Positions 25,035 through 34,149 are shown, numbered from the stretch's first letter. The stretch: 64,000 nt of DNA from Candidatus Aalborgicola bjergmarkensis (GCA_016708725.1 JADJFE010000001.1:620001-684000); one strand, 5' to 3'. Numbers and translations are program-made. Notes: generated from the letters alone by a model not told the origin.

Positions 25035-26219
25035 ATGTTTACTGAGAGTCCGCTTCATTTTTTTGCACCCACTACACCAGCGCATTCCTTGTCCGATCTC
25101 GACCCCATTGTGGGCAGCCGGGTAGAACTGCAATTGCTTACAACCCTCAAGTGCAATCTCAAGTGTAGCTACTGCTCGCTGGGGGTGGGTGAGGTGCTGG
25201 GTTCCCAGATTCATGTGGAATACGATATTGAGCAACTCGCGGCATTTGTTGAAAAGCACCTGAAAAACAAGGAGGTGTATGTCACTTTTTATGGAGGAGA
25301 GCCCACGCTCAACAAATCGTTGATGATGGATGTGATGCGGCGCTTCCCGCTTTTTCGCTTCCAACTGCAAACCAATGCCACGCTGATTGACAATTTACCC
25401 GAGTGGGTTTTGAACCGCCTGTCCAACGTGCTGGCCTCCATTGACGGCGGCGAATCGACGACGGATGGTTATCGGGGGCGTGGCATTTACCGCCAGGTCG
25501 TGAAAAACCTGAACGAGGTGCGCGACCACATCGGCGGGACGGTGACAGCCCGTGTGACCTGGGGAAATCCTGATACCAGTTTTGAAGAGCTGGACCGTTT
25601 GGTGGCGGAAGATACACCGTTTGATTACCTGTACTGGCAGTTCGTTGCCGATGAAATGTATGCAGGGGATTCGCTGGACAAGCGCAAAGCGGTGCTGGTG
25701 CAGTTGATTGACAAATTCTTCGCGCGCACGGACGCTCTGTACCCCCTCATCCCGCTGATGGGTATGGTGCGCAATAAACTGTTTCCGACCCGTGCGCAGG
25801 AACTCTATGCAGGCAAAACGCAGTGCCGGGTGTCGACCCATCTGCTCAACGTCATGCCCAATGGCGAAATCTATCCTTGCCCGGACATGATGTACGCGCC
25901 CAATATGAAGATGGGCGATGTCAAAGCCAACTGGCTCATCAAAAGCCCGTTGCAGGCTACTCCCCAGATGCCTTGCGGGGATTGTGAGGCCTATGCCTGG
26001 TGCCGTGGCAATTGCATGAAAAATCTGCACCTGGGATACGTCAAGCAAGATGAACGTTATCGCACCAATGTGGTGGAACCCATTTGCGAATTGATCCGGT
26101 TCATGGGGCAAGAAATTGACAAGCACAATCCACAAGGCTGGTTCGAGCAGGCCACTTTGCCTGTGCGCCAGCAGATCATGGGGTGCGAAGTGTATGAATA
26201 TGTGGAAATCATGCCCTGA
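25035..26219 (+). CDS. Radical SAM/SPASM domain enzyme
   Basis: 394 residues from the ATG at 25035; upstream in-frame codons overlap the divergent acyltransferase gene and are rejected. The radical SAM cluster is C40-x3-C44-x2-C47 in CNLKCSYC, followed by the GGEPTLN motif. The C-terminal SPASM region has cysteines in QCRVST, YPCPDM and CGDCEAYAWCRGNC, enough for two auxiliary 4Fe-4S clusters. SPASM proteins mostly modify ribosomally made peptides or activate sulfatase-type enzymes. No precursor peptide or sulfatase was found within several kb. Its TGA is directly followed by the moaE ATG, so the two are translationally coupled. Confidence 0.9.
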   Translation: MFTESPLHFFAPTTPAHSLSDLDPIVGSRVELQLLTTLKCNLKCSYCSLGVGEVLGSQIHVEYDIEQLAAFVEKHLKNKEVYVTFYGGEPTLNKSLMMDVMRRFPLFRFQLQTNATLIDNLPEWVLNRLSNVLASIDGGESTTDGYRGRGIYRQVVKNLNEVRDHIGGTVTARVTWGNPDTSFEELDRLVAEDTPFDYLYWQFVADEMYAGDSLDKRKAVLVQLIDKFFARTDALYPLIPLMGMVRNKLFPTRAQELYAGKTQCRVSTHLLNVMPNGEIYPCPDMMYAPNMKMGDVKANWLIKSPLQATPQMPCGDCEAYAWCRGNCMKNLHLGYVKQDERYRTNVVEPICELIRFMGQEIDKHNPQGWFEQATLPVRQQIMGCEVYEYVEIMP

Positions 26220-26747
26220 ATGCAATCACATTCCTTTGTTTCCAGTATTCCCAGTGTATCCATCCAGACGGCAGACTTTGACGTAGCCGCAGAGATTGCC
26301 GCCTTGCGCAGTGGCGACTGCCGTGTTGGGGCGGTGTGCAGCTTTGTTGGCACCGTGCGTGATTGCAGCAACCCTGCGCATACCCAGCAGGGGGAGGGCG
26401 CGCCACCGATTTTTGCGATGGAGCTGGAGCACTACCCCGGCATGACCGAGCGCGCGATTGAAGCCATGATTGCGGTAGCCAAAAGCCGTTTTGACATTTT
26501 TGCCGCACGCGTCATTCACCGCATTGGCCGCTTGCAGCCGGCCGATCAGATTGTTCTGGTGGCAGTGACTTCCGCTCACCGTGGTGCGAGCTTTCAGGCA
26601 TGCGAATTTTTGATGGACTATCTCAAGACACAAGCGCCGTTCTGGAAAAAAGAACATAGCGCCAGTGGTTCTCGCTGGGTGGATGCGCGCGAGAGTGACG
26701 ATGCCGCGCTGGCGCGCTGGGGAATTGTGTCTGGTAATGCTGGGTGA
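26220..26747 (+). CDS. moaE: Molybdopterin synthase catalytic subunit
   Basis: 175 residues. Core motifs are CSFVGTVRD, MELEHYPGMTE, RIGRLQPADQIVLVAV and TSAHRGASFQACEFLMDYLK ending APFWKKE with the catalytic lysines. MoaE transfers sulfur from MoaD thiocarboxylate to precursor Z, making molybdopterin. It starts without a gap behind the radical SAM gene. The small subunit moaD, usually directly upstream, is missing here. The N-terminus (about 20 residues) and the insertion around HTQQGEG make it slightly longer than the E. coli protein of about 150. Confidence 0.93.
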   Translation: MQSHSFVSSIPSVSIQTADFDVAAEIAALRSGDCRVGAVCSFVGTVRDCSNPAHTQQGEGAPPIFAMELEHYPGMTERAIEAMIAVAKSRFDIFAARVIHRIGRLQPADQIVLVAVTSAHRGASFQACEFLMDYLKTQAPFWKKEHSASGSRWVDARESDDAALARWGIVSGNAG

Positions 26748-26770
26748 TGGGCAGAAGTTCAGCGTGCATC

Positions 26771-26800
26771 TTCAATTCCTTCAAATATTCACCATATAAT
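26771..26800 (+). promoter_or_regulatory. Probable sigma-70 promoter of the atp operon
   Basis: TATAAT at 26795-26800 is a consensus -10. TTCAAT at 26771-26776 is an acceptable -35 with an 18-bp spacer. It sits about 60 bp before the atpI start, with no other gene between. Confidence 0.55.
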
Positions 26801-26858
26801 CGAAGGCTTTGCCACACACGCCCCGTGCATTTGACTTGAAATTTGGTGCTTTCGTGAA

Positions 26859-27350
26859 ATGTCCATGATGGTTCTTGCACGCGGATACGGTACTGAGGTG
26901 GATGAAGCCGAAGATGGGTACTTCGAGCCACTGACTGCCGAACAGGCCAGGATATGGCGCGCAAGCAATCCTGTTTTGTCGCCGTGGTCGGTAGTGGGTT
27001 TGCAGTGTCTGGCTGGCATGCTGGTTGTTTTGTGTACCTGGATTTTCTGGGGCAGGGCGGCGGCCTGGTCTGCGGGGTACGGGGCGGTGGTGGTGGTTGT
27101 GCCGTCTGCCTTGTTTGCACGCGGGTTGATGGGGCAGTTTTCTTCCCTGAATGCGGCCACGGCAAGTTTTGGTTTCTTTTTGTGGGAGGCAGTGAAGATC
27201 GCGGTGATGGTGCTGATGATCGCTCTGGCTCCGCGTCTGGTGGTTGGTCTGAACTGGTTGGCCTTGCTGGCTGGTCTGTTTGTGACTTTAAAGATGGTTT
27301 GGTTGGCGTTATTGCTGCGCCCCAAGAATAAAACAAATTTGAGAGCTTGA
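26859..27350 (+). CDS. atpI: ATP synthase subunit I
   Basis: 163 residues with four hydrophobic segments (about 40-62, 68-88, 100-122, 126-146), as in AtpI. It helps assemble the c-ring and leads the operon, 12 bp before atpB. The acidic N-terminal stretch GTEVDEAEDGYFEPLT is typical of betaproteobacterial AtpI. An alternative ATG lies two codons in. AtpI is poorly conserved in sequence; the call rests on topology and position. Confidence 0.88.
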   Translation: MSMMVLARGYGTEVDEAEDGYFEPLTAEQARIWRASNPVLSPWSVVGLQCLAGMLVVLCTWIFWGRAAAWSAGYGAVVVVVPSALFARGLMGQFSSLNAATASFGFFLWEAVKIAVMVLMIALAPRLVVGLNWLALLAGLFVTLKMVWLALLLRPKNKTNLRA

Positions 27351-27362
27351 AAGAGTTGAAAT

Positions 27363-28232
27363 ATGTCTGCAGAAGCGCATGCCCCATCGGCCAGTGAATA
27401 CATCCAGCACCATTTGACGCATTGGCAAAACCACGAGATGGGTGGAATTGTTGATTTTTCTGTCTTCAATATCGATTCGCTCTTTTTCTCTATCCTTTTG
27501 GGTGTCACGGCCTGTTTTCTGTTCTGGAGGGCTGCCAGCAAGGCAACGGCGGGTGTGCCGGGGCGCTTTCAGGCGGCGGTGGAAATTCTCGTCGAAATGG
27601 TGGATCGCGAAGCCAAGGGTATTGTGCATAACGCGACCAGCCGCAAGTTGGTAGCTCCTTTGGCCCTGACGGTGTTTGTCTGGATTTTTCTGCTGAACAC
27701 TATGGATTTGCTGCCGCTGGATTTGTTGCCGCTGATCTGGCAAAAGCTTTCCGGCAACGAGCATGCGCTCCTGCGTGTGGTGCCAACCGCTGATTTATCG
27801 GTCACCATGGGTATGTCGGTTTCGGTGTTGCTGGTGTGTCTGGTTTATAACGTCAAAATCAAGGGCGCAGGTGGTTGGGCGCACGAGTTGGTGACTGCGC
27901 CTTTTGGCACCAGTAAGAACCCTGTCCTTTTCCTGATTCTGGCGGTGGTCAATCTGGCCATGCAACTTATTGAATTCGTTGCGAAAACTGTATCGCACGG
28001 TATGCGATTGTTTGGCAATATGTATGCGGGTGAGTTGGTGTTTATGCTGATTGCCTTGCTGGGTGGAGCCTGGGCTTTCTCGTTCCAGCCTTCGGGTCTG
28101 CTGCTGCTGCTGCTGCACGTGGTGGCGGGTTGGGCCTGGGCGGTGTTTCACATCCTGATCATCACATTGCAGGCTTTTGTGTTCATGATGCTGACGCTGG
28201 TGTACATCGGTCAGGCGCACGACACGCATTGA
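27363..28232 (+). CDS. atpB: ATP synthase Fo subunit a
   Basis: 289 residues, membrane protein of the proton half-channels. The essential arginine lies in SHGMRLFGNMYAGELVF, and the last helix ends VFMMLTLVYIGQAHDTH. The N-terminal part ASEYIQHHLTHWQ is the betaproteobacterial form. The stop codon lies in the first unit of a 24-bp tandem repeat. Third from the operon promoter and followed by atpE. Confidence 0.97.
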   Translation: MSAEAHAPSASEYIQHHLTHWQNHEMGGIVDFSVFNIDSLFFSILLGVTACFLFWRAASKATAGVPGRFQAAVEILVEMVDREAKGIVHNATSRKLVAPLALTVFVWIFLLNTMDLLPLDLLPLIWQKLSGNEHALLRVVPTADLSVTMGMSVSVLLVCLVYNVKIKGAGGWAHELVTAPFGTSKNPVLFLILAVVNLAMQLIEFVAKTVSHGMRLFGNMYAGELVFMLIALLGGAWAFSFQPSGLLLLLLHVVAGWAWAVFHILIITLQAFVFMMLTLVYIGQAHDTH

Positions 28233-28247
28233 CGCATTGACGCATTG
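28224..28247. repeat. Three 8-bp tandem units (ACGCATTG) at the atpB stop
   Basis: ACGCATTG occurs three times without a break. The first unit supplies the last Thr-His codons and the TGA of atpB. It lies in the 73-bp atpB-atpE gap. Confidence 0.85.
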
Positions 28248-28305
28248 AGTTTGTCTGGTTCTGGTTTTCTCGTTTTCTTTTTTGTTTGTTCTTTAAGGAG
28301 TCATC

Positions 28306-28584
28306 ATGGGTGTTATTAGTTTTGTTGCTTTGGCCGCTGGTCTGATTATTGGTCTGGGTGCTTTGGGTGCTTGTATCGGCATCGGCATCATGGGCAGCAA
28401 ATACCTGGAGTCGGCTGCACGTCAACCTGAACTAATGGGCGAACTGCAAACCAAGATGTTCTTGTTGGCCGGTCTGATTGATGCGGCCTTCATTATCGGC
28501 ACAGGTATTGCCTTGTGGTTCGCGACAGCCAACCCGTTCCTGGCTCAAATCGCTAAAGCCCTGGCTGCCGAAGCGGCAAAGTAA
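28306..28584 (+). CDS. atpE: ATP synthase Fo subunit c
   Basis: 92 residues, two membrane helices forming the rotor ring. The glycine-rich first helix (GLGALGACIGIGIMG) and the loop ARQPEL are diagnostic. The ion-binding carboxylate is the Asp of GLIDAAFI in the second helix, and no sodium-binding glutamine/serine set is evident, so protons are the likely ion. A strong AAGGAG precedes the ATG, fitting the high level of c needed. Confidence 0.97.
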   Translation: MGVISFVALAAGLIIGLGALGACIGIGIMGSKYLESAARQPELMGELQTKMFLLAGLIDAAFIIGTGIALWFATANPFLAQIAKALAAEAAK

Positions 28585-28620
28585 GAATTTCCTGCAACGC
28601 CTCGTTGAGGGAGATCGACT

Positions 28621-29091
28621 GTGAGCATAAATGGAACATTGGTGGCGCAAGCCATCGTTTTCGCCTTGCTGGTGTTGTTCACGATGAAATTCGTGTGGCC
28701 ACCGATTACTGCAGCGCTGGATGAGCGTGCGGGCAAGATCGCGGCTGGTTTGGCTGCTGCGGATAAGGCCCGGGCCGATTTGTCGTCGGCCAATAAGCGT
28801 ATCGAAGATGAGTTGGCCAAATCCCGTACGGAGATTGCGGCCCGTCTGGCGGATGTTGAGCGTCGCAGCCAGGCCATGATCGAAGAGGCCAAGGGCAAGG
28901 CGACCGAAGAGGGTAGCAAGATCGTTTCAGCCGCCAAGGCCGAGGCCGATCAGCAGGTCGTCAAAGCGCGTGAGGCCTTGCGTGAGCAGGTTGCCGTGCT
29001 GGCGGTCAAGGGGGCCGAGCAGATTCTCCGCAAGGAAATTGATGCTGGTGTGCACGCCGAGCTGTTGGCCCGTTTGAAGACCGAGCTGTAA
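28621..29091 (+). CDS. atpF: ATP synthase Fo subunit b
   Basis: 156 residues from a GTG start at 28621. A single membrane helix (about 5-25) with FVWPPI is followed by a long charged helix forming the peripheral stalk dimer, alanine/lysine/glutamate-rich throughout. Its end binds the delta subunit. Usual length for the family. Confidence 0.96.
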   Translation: MSINGTLVAQAIVFALLVLFTMKFVWPPITAALDERAGKIAAGLAAADKARADLSSANKRIEDELAKSRTEIAARLADVERRSQAMIEEAKGKATEEGSKIVSAAKAEADQQVVKAREALREQVAVLAVKGAEQILRKEIDAGVHAELLARLKTEL

Positions 29092-29100
29092 GAGATCATC

Positions 29101-29631
29101 ATGGCTGAACTTGCCACCATTGCACGACCGTACGCCGAAGCACTGTTCAAATCTGTGGCACAGGACCTCGCGTCCGCTGCAGTCTGGGTGGATGAGCTGG
29201 GTGCGGTTACCCAGGACGCGCAACTGCAACAATTTGCCAATAGTCCGAAGGTAAGCGTTGACCAGGTGTTTGACGTGGTCACCTCCGTTGCCAGATCGGT
29301 TACGACCGATCAGGCAAAGAACTTTCTGCGCACGGTCATTGACAACGGCCGCCTCAGTGTGTTGCCTGAAATCGCGGCCCAGTTCCGCGCTTTGAAGAAT
29401 GCCCAAAGTGGTTCTTCTGATGCGCTGGTGTATAGCGCTTTCCCTTTGGGCGACACGGCATTGGCACAAGTCGCTGCCATGCTGGAGAAGCGCTTTGGCC
29501 GCAAGCTCAATGCCCAGCTCATGCTGGAGCCTGAGCTGATTGGTGGTATTCGCGTGGTGGTCGGTGACGAGGTGCTCGATACCTCGGTCAAAGCCCGTCT
29601 TGAACAAATGAAAGTAGCTCTGACGGCCTGA
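29101..29631 (+). CDS. atpH: ATP synthase F1 subunit delta
   Basis: 176 residues. The N-terminal six-helix domain starts with IARPYAEALFKSV. The C-terminal domain ends ELIGGIRVVVGDEVLDTSVKARLEQMK, the family signature. It joins the b stalk to the top of the F1 alpha ring. Placed 9 bp behind atpF. Confidence 0.96.
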   Translation: MAELATIARPYAEALFKSVAQDLASAAVWVDELGAVTQDAQLQQFANSPKVSVDQVFDVVTSVARSVTTDQAKNFLRTVIDNGRLSVLPEIAAQFRALKNAQSGSSDALVYSAFPLGDTALAQVAAMLEKRFGRKLNAQLMLEPELIGGIRVVVGDEVLDTSVKARLEQMKVALTA

Positions 29632-29691
29632 GGCGTTGCGCCTTAAGGCTGTCGGGGCTGTTGGACCCATTAACGAAAGAAGGAAAGAGTC

Positions 29692-31245
29692 ATGCAACTC
29701 AATCCCGCAGAGATTTCTGAACTGATTAAAAGCCGTATTGAAGGCTTGACCACAAGCAGCGATATTCGCAACCAGGGCATCGTGATTTCCGTGACCGACG
29801 GTATTTGCCGTATTCATGGTTTGTCCGATGTGATGCAGGGCGAAATGCTGGAATTCCCGGCTGATAAGGACGGTGTGCCCACGTTTGGCTTGGCCTTGAA
29901 CCTGGAGCGTGACTCCGTTGGTTCCGTGATTCTGGGTGAATACGAGCACATTTCCGAAGGCGATACCGTCAAGTGCACGGGGCGCATTCTGGAAGTGCCG
30001 GTTGGCCCGGAACTGATTGGTCGCGTGGTGAATTCCCTGGGACAGCCAATCGACGGTAAAGGTCCGATTGATGCCAAGATGACCGACGTGATTGAAAAGG
30101 TGGCGCCAGGTGTGATTGCACGCCAGTCGGTAAGCCAGCCGATGGCAACCGGCTTGAAGTCCATTGACTCCATGGTGCCGATTGGCCGTGGTCAGCGTGA
30201 GTTGATCATTGGTGACCGCCAGACCGGCAAGACCGCTGTGGCTATCGACGCCATCATCAACCAGAAGGGTCAGAATATGACCTGCATTTACGTTGCGATT
30301 GGCCAGAAAGCCTCGTCGGTCAAGAACGTGGTGCGTGCGTTGGAACAAGCGGGTGCGATGGCGTACACCATTGTGGTGGCTGCTACCGCTTCCGAGTCGG
30401 CGGCCATGCAATATGTGTCAGCCTACTCCGGCTGCACCATGGGTGAATATTTCCGTGATCGTGGGCAGGATGCATTGATCATTTATGACGACCTGTCCAA
30501 GCAGGCCGTGGCGTATCGCCAGGTTTCCTTGTTGCTGCGCCGTCCGCCGGGTCGTGAAGCCTATCCGGGCGACGTGTTCTATCTGCACAGCCGCTTGCTC
30601 GAACGCGCGGCCCGTGTCAATGAAAAATACGTTGAAGATTTCACTAAAGGCGCGGTGAAAGGTAAAACGGGGTCGTTGACAGCGTTGCCCATCATCGAAA
30701 CCCAGGCTGGTGACGTGTCGGCGTTCGTTCCGACCAATGTGATTTCCATTACCGACGGCCAGATATTTCTGGAAACCTCGCTGTTCAATGCGGGTATCCG
30801 TCCCGCGATCAACGCCGGTATTTCGGTGTCGCGTGTGGGCGGTGCTGCGCAGACCAAGCTCATCAAGGGACTCTCGGGTGGTATCCGTACCGATTTGGCA
30901 CAGTACCGTGAGTTGGCGGCATTTGCACAGTTCGCATCCGACCTGGATGAGGCCACCCGCAAGCAGCTGGATCGTGGTGCCCGTGTGACTGAATTGCTCA
31001 AGCAAGCGCAGTACAGCCCCTTGCCGATCAGCCTGATGGGGGCCACCCTGTTTGCGGTCAATAAAGGTTTCATGGACGATATTGATCTGAAAAAAGTATT
31101 GCCATTCGAGCACGGTCTGCATGCCTACCTCAAGGACAAGCATGCCGCCCTGCTGGCCAAGCTGGAAGCCACCAAGGCTATGGACAAGGACGCGGAAGCT
31201 GAATTGACCAATGCCGTGACCGCTTTCAAGAAAACCTTTGCCTGA
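29692..31245 (+). CDS. atpA: ATP synthase F1 subunit alpha
   Basis: 517 residues. The P-loop is GDRQTGKTA, the non-catalytic nucleotide site. The DELSD-like region reads IIYDDLSKQAVAYRQ with the signature RRPPGREAYPGDVFYLHSR. The start follows GAAAGAAGGAAAGAG. Length and order are normal. It regulates catalysis at the beta sites. Confidence 0.98.
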   Translation: MQLNPAEISELIKSRIEGLTTSSDIRNQGIVISVTDGICRIHGLSDVMQGEMLEFPADKDGVPTFGLALNLERDSVGSVILGEYEHISEGDTVKCTGRILEVPVGPELIGRVVNSLGQPIDGKGPIDAKMTDVIEKVAPGVIARQSVSQPMATGLKSIDSMVPIGRGQRELIIGDRQTGKTAVAIDAIINQKGQNMTCIYVAIGQKASSVKNVVRALEQAGAMAYTIVVAATASESAAMQYVSAYSGCTMGEYFRDRGQDALIIYDDLSKQAVAYRQVSLLLRRPPGREAYPGDVFYLHSRLLERAARVNEKYVEDFTKGAVKGKTGSLTALPIIETQAGDVSAFVPTNVISITDGQIFLETSLFNAGIRPAINAGISVSRVGGAAQTKLIKGLSGGIRTDLAQYRELAAFAQFASDLDEATRKQLDRGARVTELLKQAQYSPLPISLMGATLFAVNKGFMDDIDLKKVLPFEHGLHAYLKDKHAALLAKLEATKAMDKDAEAELTNAVTAFKKTFA

Positions 31246-31283
31246 TTTGAACTCTTTCATGCAGAGTCACGCACGCAGGTTTA

Positions 31284-31314
31284 AGCATTAAGGCATTAGG
31301 CATTAGGCATTAGG
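31284..31314. repeat. 7-bp tandem units (AGGCATT) between atpA and atpG
   Basis: Three perfect AGGCATT units (31291-31311), flanked by a degenerate unit TAAGCATT before and AGG after. It fills the 76-bp atpA-atpG gap just before the atpG start. Confidence 0.85.
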
Positions 31315-31321
31315 GGCAACT

Positions 31322-32200
31322 ATGGCATCAGGCAAGGAACTACGCAGCAAGATCAAATCGGTGGAAAACACCAAGAAGATCACCAAGGCCATGGAAATGA
31401 TTTCCGTGTCCAAGATGCGCAAGGCGCAGGAGCGCATGCGTGCGGCTCGTCCTTACAGCGAGAAGGTCCGCAACATCGCCACGAATCTGGGTAAGGCCAA
31501 TCCTGAGTACGTGCATGCCTTCATGAAAACCAACCATGCCAAGGCGGTTGGTTTCATTGTGGTATCCACCGACAAGGGGCTATGTGGTGGTTTGAACACC
31601 AATCTGTTTCGCGCTGTGACGGGCAAGCTGCGCGAAGCGCAGGCAGCGGGCAAATCGTCCACCAGTGTGGCCATCGGCGGCAAGGGCGTAGGTTTTCTGG
31701 GGCGCATCGGCGTCAGGGTGGAGGCGCAAGTCACCCACCTTGGTGACAAGCCGCATCTCGACAAACTGATTGGTCCGGTCAAGATTTTGCTCGACGCGTA
31801 TGCCAAAGGTGAAATCAGCGCTGTCCATGTGTGTTTTAACCGTTTCGTAAGCACCATGAAGCAGGAGCCGGTGATTGAACAATTGCTTCCCTTGTCGGCT
31901 GAAAAGATGGCAAACGAAGCCAAGGCTGGTGGTAGCGAGCCGAGCTGGGATTACATCTATGAACCCGATCCGCAAACCGTGATTGATGAGTTGTTGGTTC
32001 GCTATGCCGAGGCTATTGTGTTTCAGGCCGTGGCGGAGAACATGGCCTCTGAACATGCGGCGCGTATGGTCGCCATGAAAGCGGCCACGGACAACGCTGG
32101 CAATGTGATCAACGAACTCAAGCTGGTCTATAACAAAACACGCCAGGCGGCAATCACGAAGGAACTTTCGGAGATTGTGGCGGGTGCTGCGGCGGTTTAA
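31322..32200 (+). CDS. atpG: ATP synthase F1 subunit gamma
   Basis: 292 residues. The N-terminal helix starts GKELRSKIKSVENTKKITKA and the C-terminal helix contains ERMASEHAARM-like sequence (NMASEHAARMVAMKAATDN), forming the rotating central shaft. The central Rossmann-like part has STDKGLCGGLN. The start has only a weak ribosome site, GGGGCAAC after the tandem repeat. Confidence 0.97.
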   Translation: MASGKELRSKIKSVENTKKITKAMEMISVSKMRKAQERMRAARPYSEKVRNIATNLGKANPEYVHAFMKTNHAKAVGFIVVSTDKGLCGGLNTNLFRAVTGKLREAQAAGKSSTSVAIGGKGVGFLGRIGVRVEAQVTHLGDKPHLDKLIGPVKILLDAYAKGEISAVHVCFNRFVSTMKQEPVIEQLLPLSAEKMANEAKAGGSEPSWDYIYEPDPQTVIDELLVRYAEAIVFQAVAENMASEHAARMVAMKAATDNAGNVINELKLVYNKTRQAAITKELSEIVAGAAAV

Positions 32201-32230
32201 TAAACGAATTTATTTTTGGAGCGAATAACG

Positions 32231-33655
32231 ATGGCTCAAGCAAATGTGAACGCAGGCGTTCAGGGGAAAGTTGTGCAGTGTATCGGTGCCGTGGTGGACG
32301 TGGAATTTCCGCGCAACCGGATGCCACGGATTTATGATGCTATCAAGATGGATGGCTCGACGCTGACGCTTGAAGTACAGCAACAATTGGGTGATGGCAT
32401 CGTGCGTACCATTGCTCTGGGGTCGTCCGATGGACTGCGCCGGGGTATGGTGGTGACCAACACCGCTGAGCCGATCATGGTGCCGGTTGGTAAAGCTACA
32501 CTGGGACGCATCATGGATGTGCTGGGCAACCCGATTGACGAGCGCGGCCCGGTCGATGCGGTCTTGCGCTCATCCATCCACCGCAAAGCGCCTACTTATG
32601 ACGAGCTCAGCCCTTCGCAGGAGTTGCTCGAAACCGGTATCAAGGTGATTGACTTGGTGTGCCCTTTCGCCAAGGGCGGTAAGGTGGGCCTTTTCGGTGG
32701 CGCCGGTGTGGGCAAGACCGTGAACATGATGGAACTCATCAACAACATCGCCAAGGCACACTCGGGTCTGTCGGTGTTTGCGGGCGTGGGCGAGCGTACC
32801 CGCGAGGGCAACGACTTCTACCATGAAATGGCTGAGTCCGGCGTGGTGAAACTGGACAATCTGCCAGAGTCCAAAGTTGCCATGGTCTATGGCCAGATGA
32901 ATGAGCCCCCCGGCAACCGTCTGCGCGTGGCATTGACGGGACTCACGATTGCCGAATCATTCCGCGACGAAGGCCGCGACGTGCTGTTCTTTGTCGATAA
33001 CATCTACCGTTACACCCTGGCCGGTACCGAAGTGTCCGCGCTTTTGGGCCGCATGCCTTCCGCTGTGGGTTACCAGCCGACGCTGGCCGAGGAAATGGGC
33101 CGCTTGCAGGAGCGCATTACTTCGACCAAGGTGGGTTCCATCACCTCGATTCAGGCCGTGTATGTGCCCGCTGACGACTTGACCGACCCGTCTCCAGCAA
33201 CCACCTTTGCCCACCTGGACTCCACCGTGGTGCTGTCACGCGATATTGCTTCGCTGGGTATTTATCCGGCGGTTGATCCGCTGGATTCCACCAGTCGCCA
33301 GCTTGATCCGAATGTGGTGGGTGAGGACCACTACAACACGGCACGCGCCGTGCAGGGTACTTTGCAGCGTTACCGTGAACTGCGCGACATCATCGCCATC
33401 ATGGGCATGGACGATCTGGCGCCCGAGGATAAACTGGCTGTGGCACGTGCACGCAAGATTCAACGCTTTTTGAGCCAGCCTTTCTTTGTGGCCGAAGTGT
33501 TTACCGGCTCTCCCGGTAAATACGTTCCACTGTCTGAAACCATCCGTGGTTTCAAAATGATCGTGAATGGTGAATGCGACCACATGCCCGAGCAGGCGTT
33601 CTACATGGTGGGTACCATTGACGAGGCCATTGAAAAGGCCAGGAAGATGGCATAA
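32231..33655 (+). CDS. atpD: ATP synthase F1 subunit beta (catalytic)
   Basis: 474 residues from the ATG at 32231, preceded by GGAGCGAATAACG; an ATG-like codon at 32216 would add five residues and is rejected. The P-loop GGAGVGKTV holds the catalytic lysine. GERTREGNDFY carries the catalytic glutamate region, and the DELSEED-like segment reads DDLAPEDK. It makes ATP at the alpha/beta interfaces. A slightly extended N-terminus (AQANVNAGVQGKVVQ) is usual in Comamonadaceae. Confidence 0.98.
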   Translation: MAQANVNAGVQGKVVQCIGAVVDVEFPRNRMPRIYDAIKMDGSTLTLEVQQQLGDGIVRTIALGSSDGLRRGMVVTNTAEPIMVPVGKATLGRIMDVLGNPIDERGPVDAVLRSSIHRKAPTYDELSPSQELLETGIKVIDLVCPFAKGGKVGLFGGAGVGKTVNMMELINNIAKAHSGLSVFAGVGERTREGNDFYHEMAESGVVKLDNLPESKVAMVYGQMNEPPGNRLRVALTGLTIAESFRDEGRDVLFFVDNIYRYTLAGTEVSALLGRMPSAVGYQPTLAEEMGRLQERITSTKVGSITSIQAVYVPADDLTDPSPATTFAHLDSTVVLSRDIASLGIYPAVDPLDSTSRQLDPNVVGEDHYNTARAVQGTLQRYRELRDIIAIMGMDDLAPEDKLAVARARKIQRFLSQPFFVAEVFTGSPGKYVPLSETIRGFKMIVNGECDHMPEQAFYMVGTIDEAIEKARKMA

Positions 33656-33673
33656 CCTTCTTCAAGGAAGCAT

Positions 33674-34090
33674 ATGAACACCATTCATGTCGATGTCGTC
33701 AGCGCCGAAGAATCCATCTTTTCGGGCGAAGCCCGGTTCGTGGCCCTGCCGGGAGAGTCCGGAGAGCTGGGTATTTATCCACGCCATACGCCCCTGATTT
33801 CCCGAATCAAAGCCGGCTCGGTGCGCATTCAGAAGGCCGATGGCGAGGAAGAGTTCATTTTCGTCGCCGGCGGCATTCTGGAGGTACAGCCGCGTTGCGT
33901 GACCGTCATGTCCGACACCGCGATTCGCGGTAAGGATCTTGATGATGAAAAGGCCAATGAGGCCCGGGTTGCCGCAGAGGAAACACTCAAAAATGCCAAG
34001 AGCGAAATTGATATGGCGCGGGCCACGTCCGAACTCGTGTTGTTGTCGGCACAGGTCGCCGCCTTGCGCAAATACCGCCAGAAAAGATAG
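33674..34090 (+). CDS. atpC: ATP synthase F1 subunit epsilon
   Basis: 138 residues. The N-terminal beta sandwich (IHVDVVSAEESIFSGEA, GELGIYPRHTPL) and the two-helix C-terminal domain are both present, so the ATPase-inhibiting form is possible. It is the last gene of the operon, followed by a terminator 36 bp beyond the stop. Confidence 0.96.
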   Translation: MNTIHVDVVSAEESIFSGEARFVALPGESGELGIYPRHTPLISRIKAGSVRIQKADGEEEFIFVAGGILEVQPRCVTVMSDTAIRGKDLDDEKANEARVAAEETLKNAKSEIDMARATSELVLLSAQVAALRKYRQKR

Positions 34091-34126
34091 GATCATCGAC
34101 CCGATTGGATGAAACCGCTTTATGAG

Positions 34127-34149
34127 ACCGCCTCCGGGCGGTTTTTTTG
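34127..34149 (+). terminator. Rho-independent terminator of the atp operon
   Basis: Stem ACCGCC (34127-34132), loop TCCG, stem GGCGGT (34137-34142), then a run of T. A perfect 6-bp GC-rich stem with a stable UNCG-class tetraloop (TCCG) directly after atpC. Confidence 0.93.

Noticed and set aside
28927..30411. A 494-codon open frame opposite atpF-atpH-atpA
   Set aside because: Antisense shadow of strongly biased atp codons; composition is His/Asn-rich and unlike any protein, and the plus-strand genes are certain.
31284..31314. Tandem repeats considered as CRISPR
   Set aside because: Units are 7-9 bp with no spacers and no cas genes.
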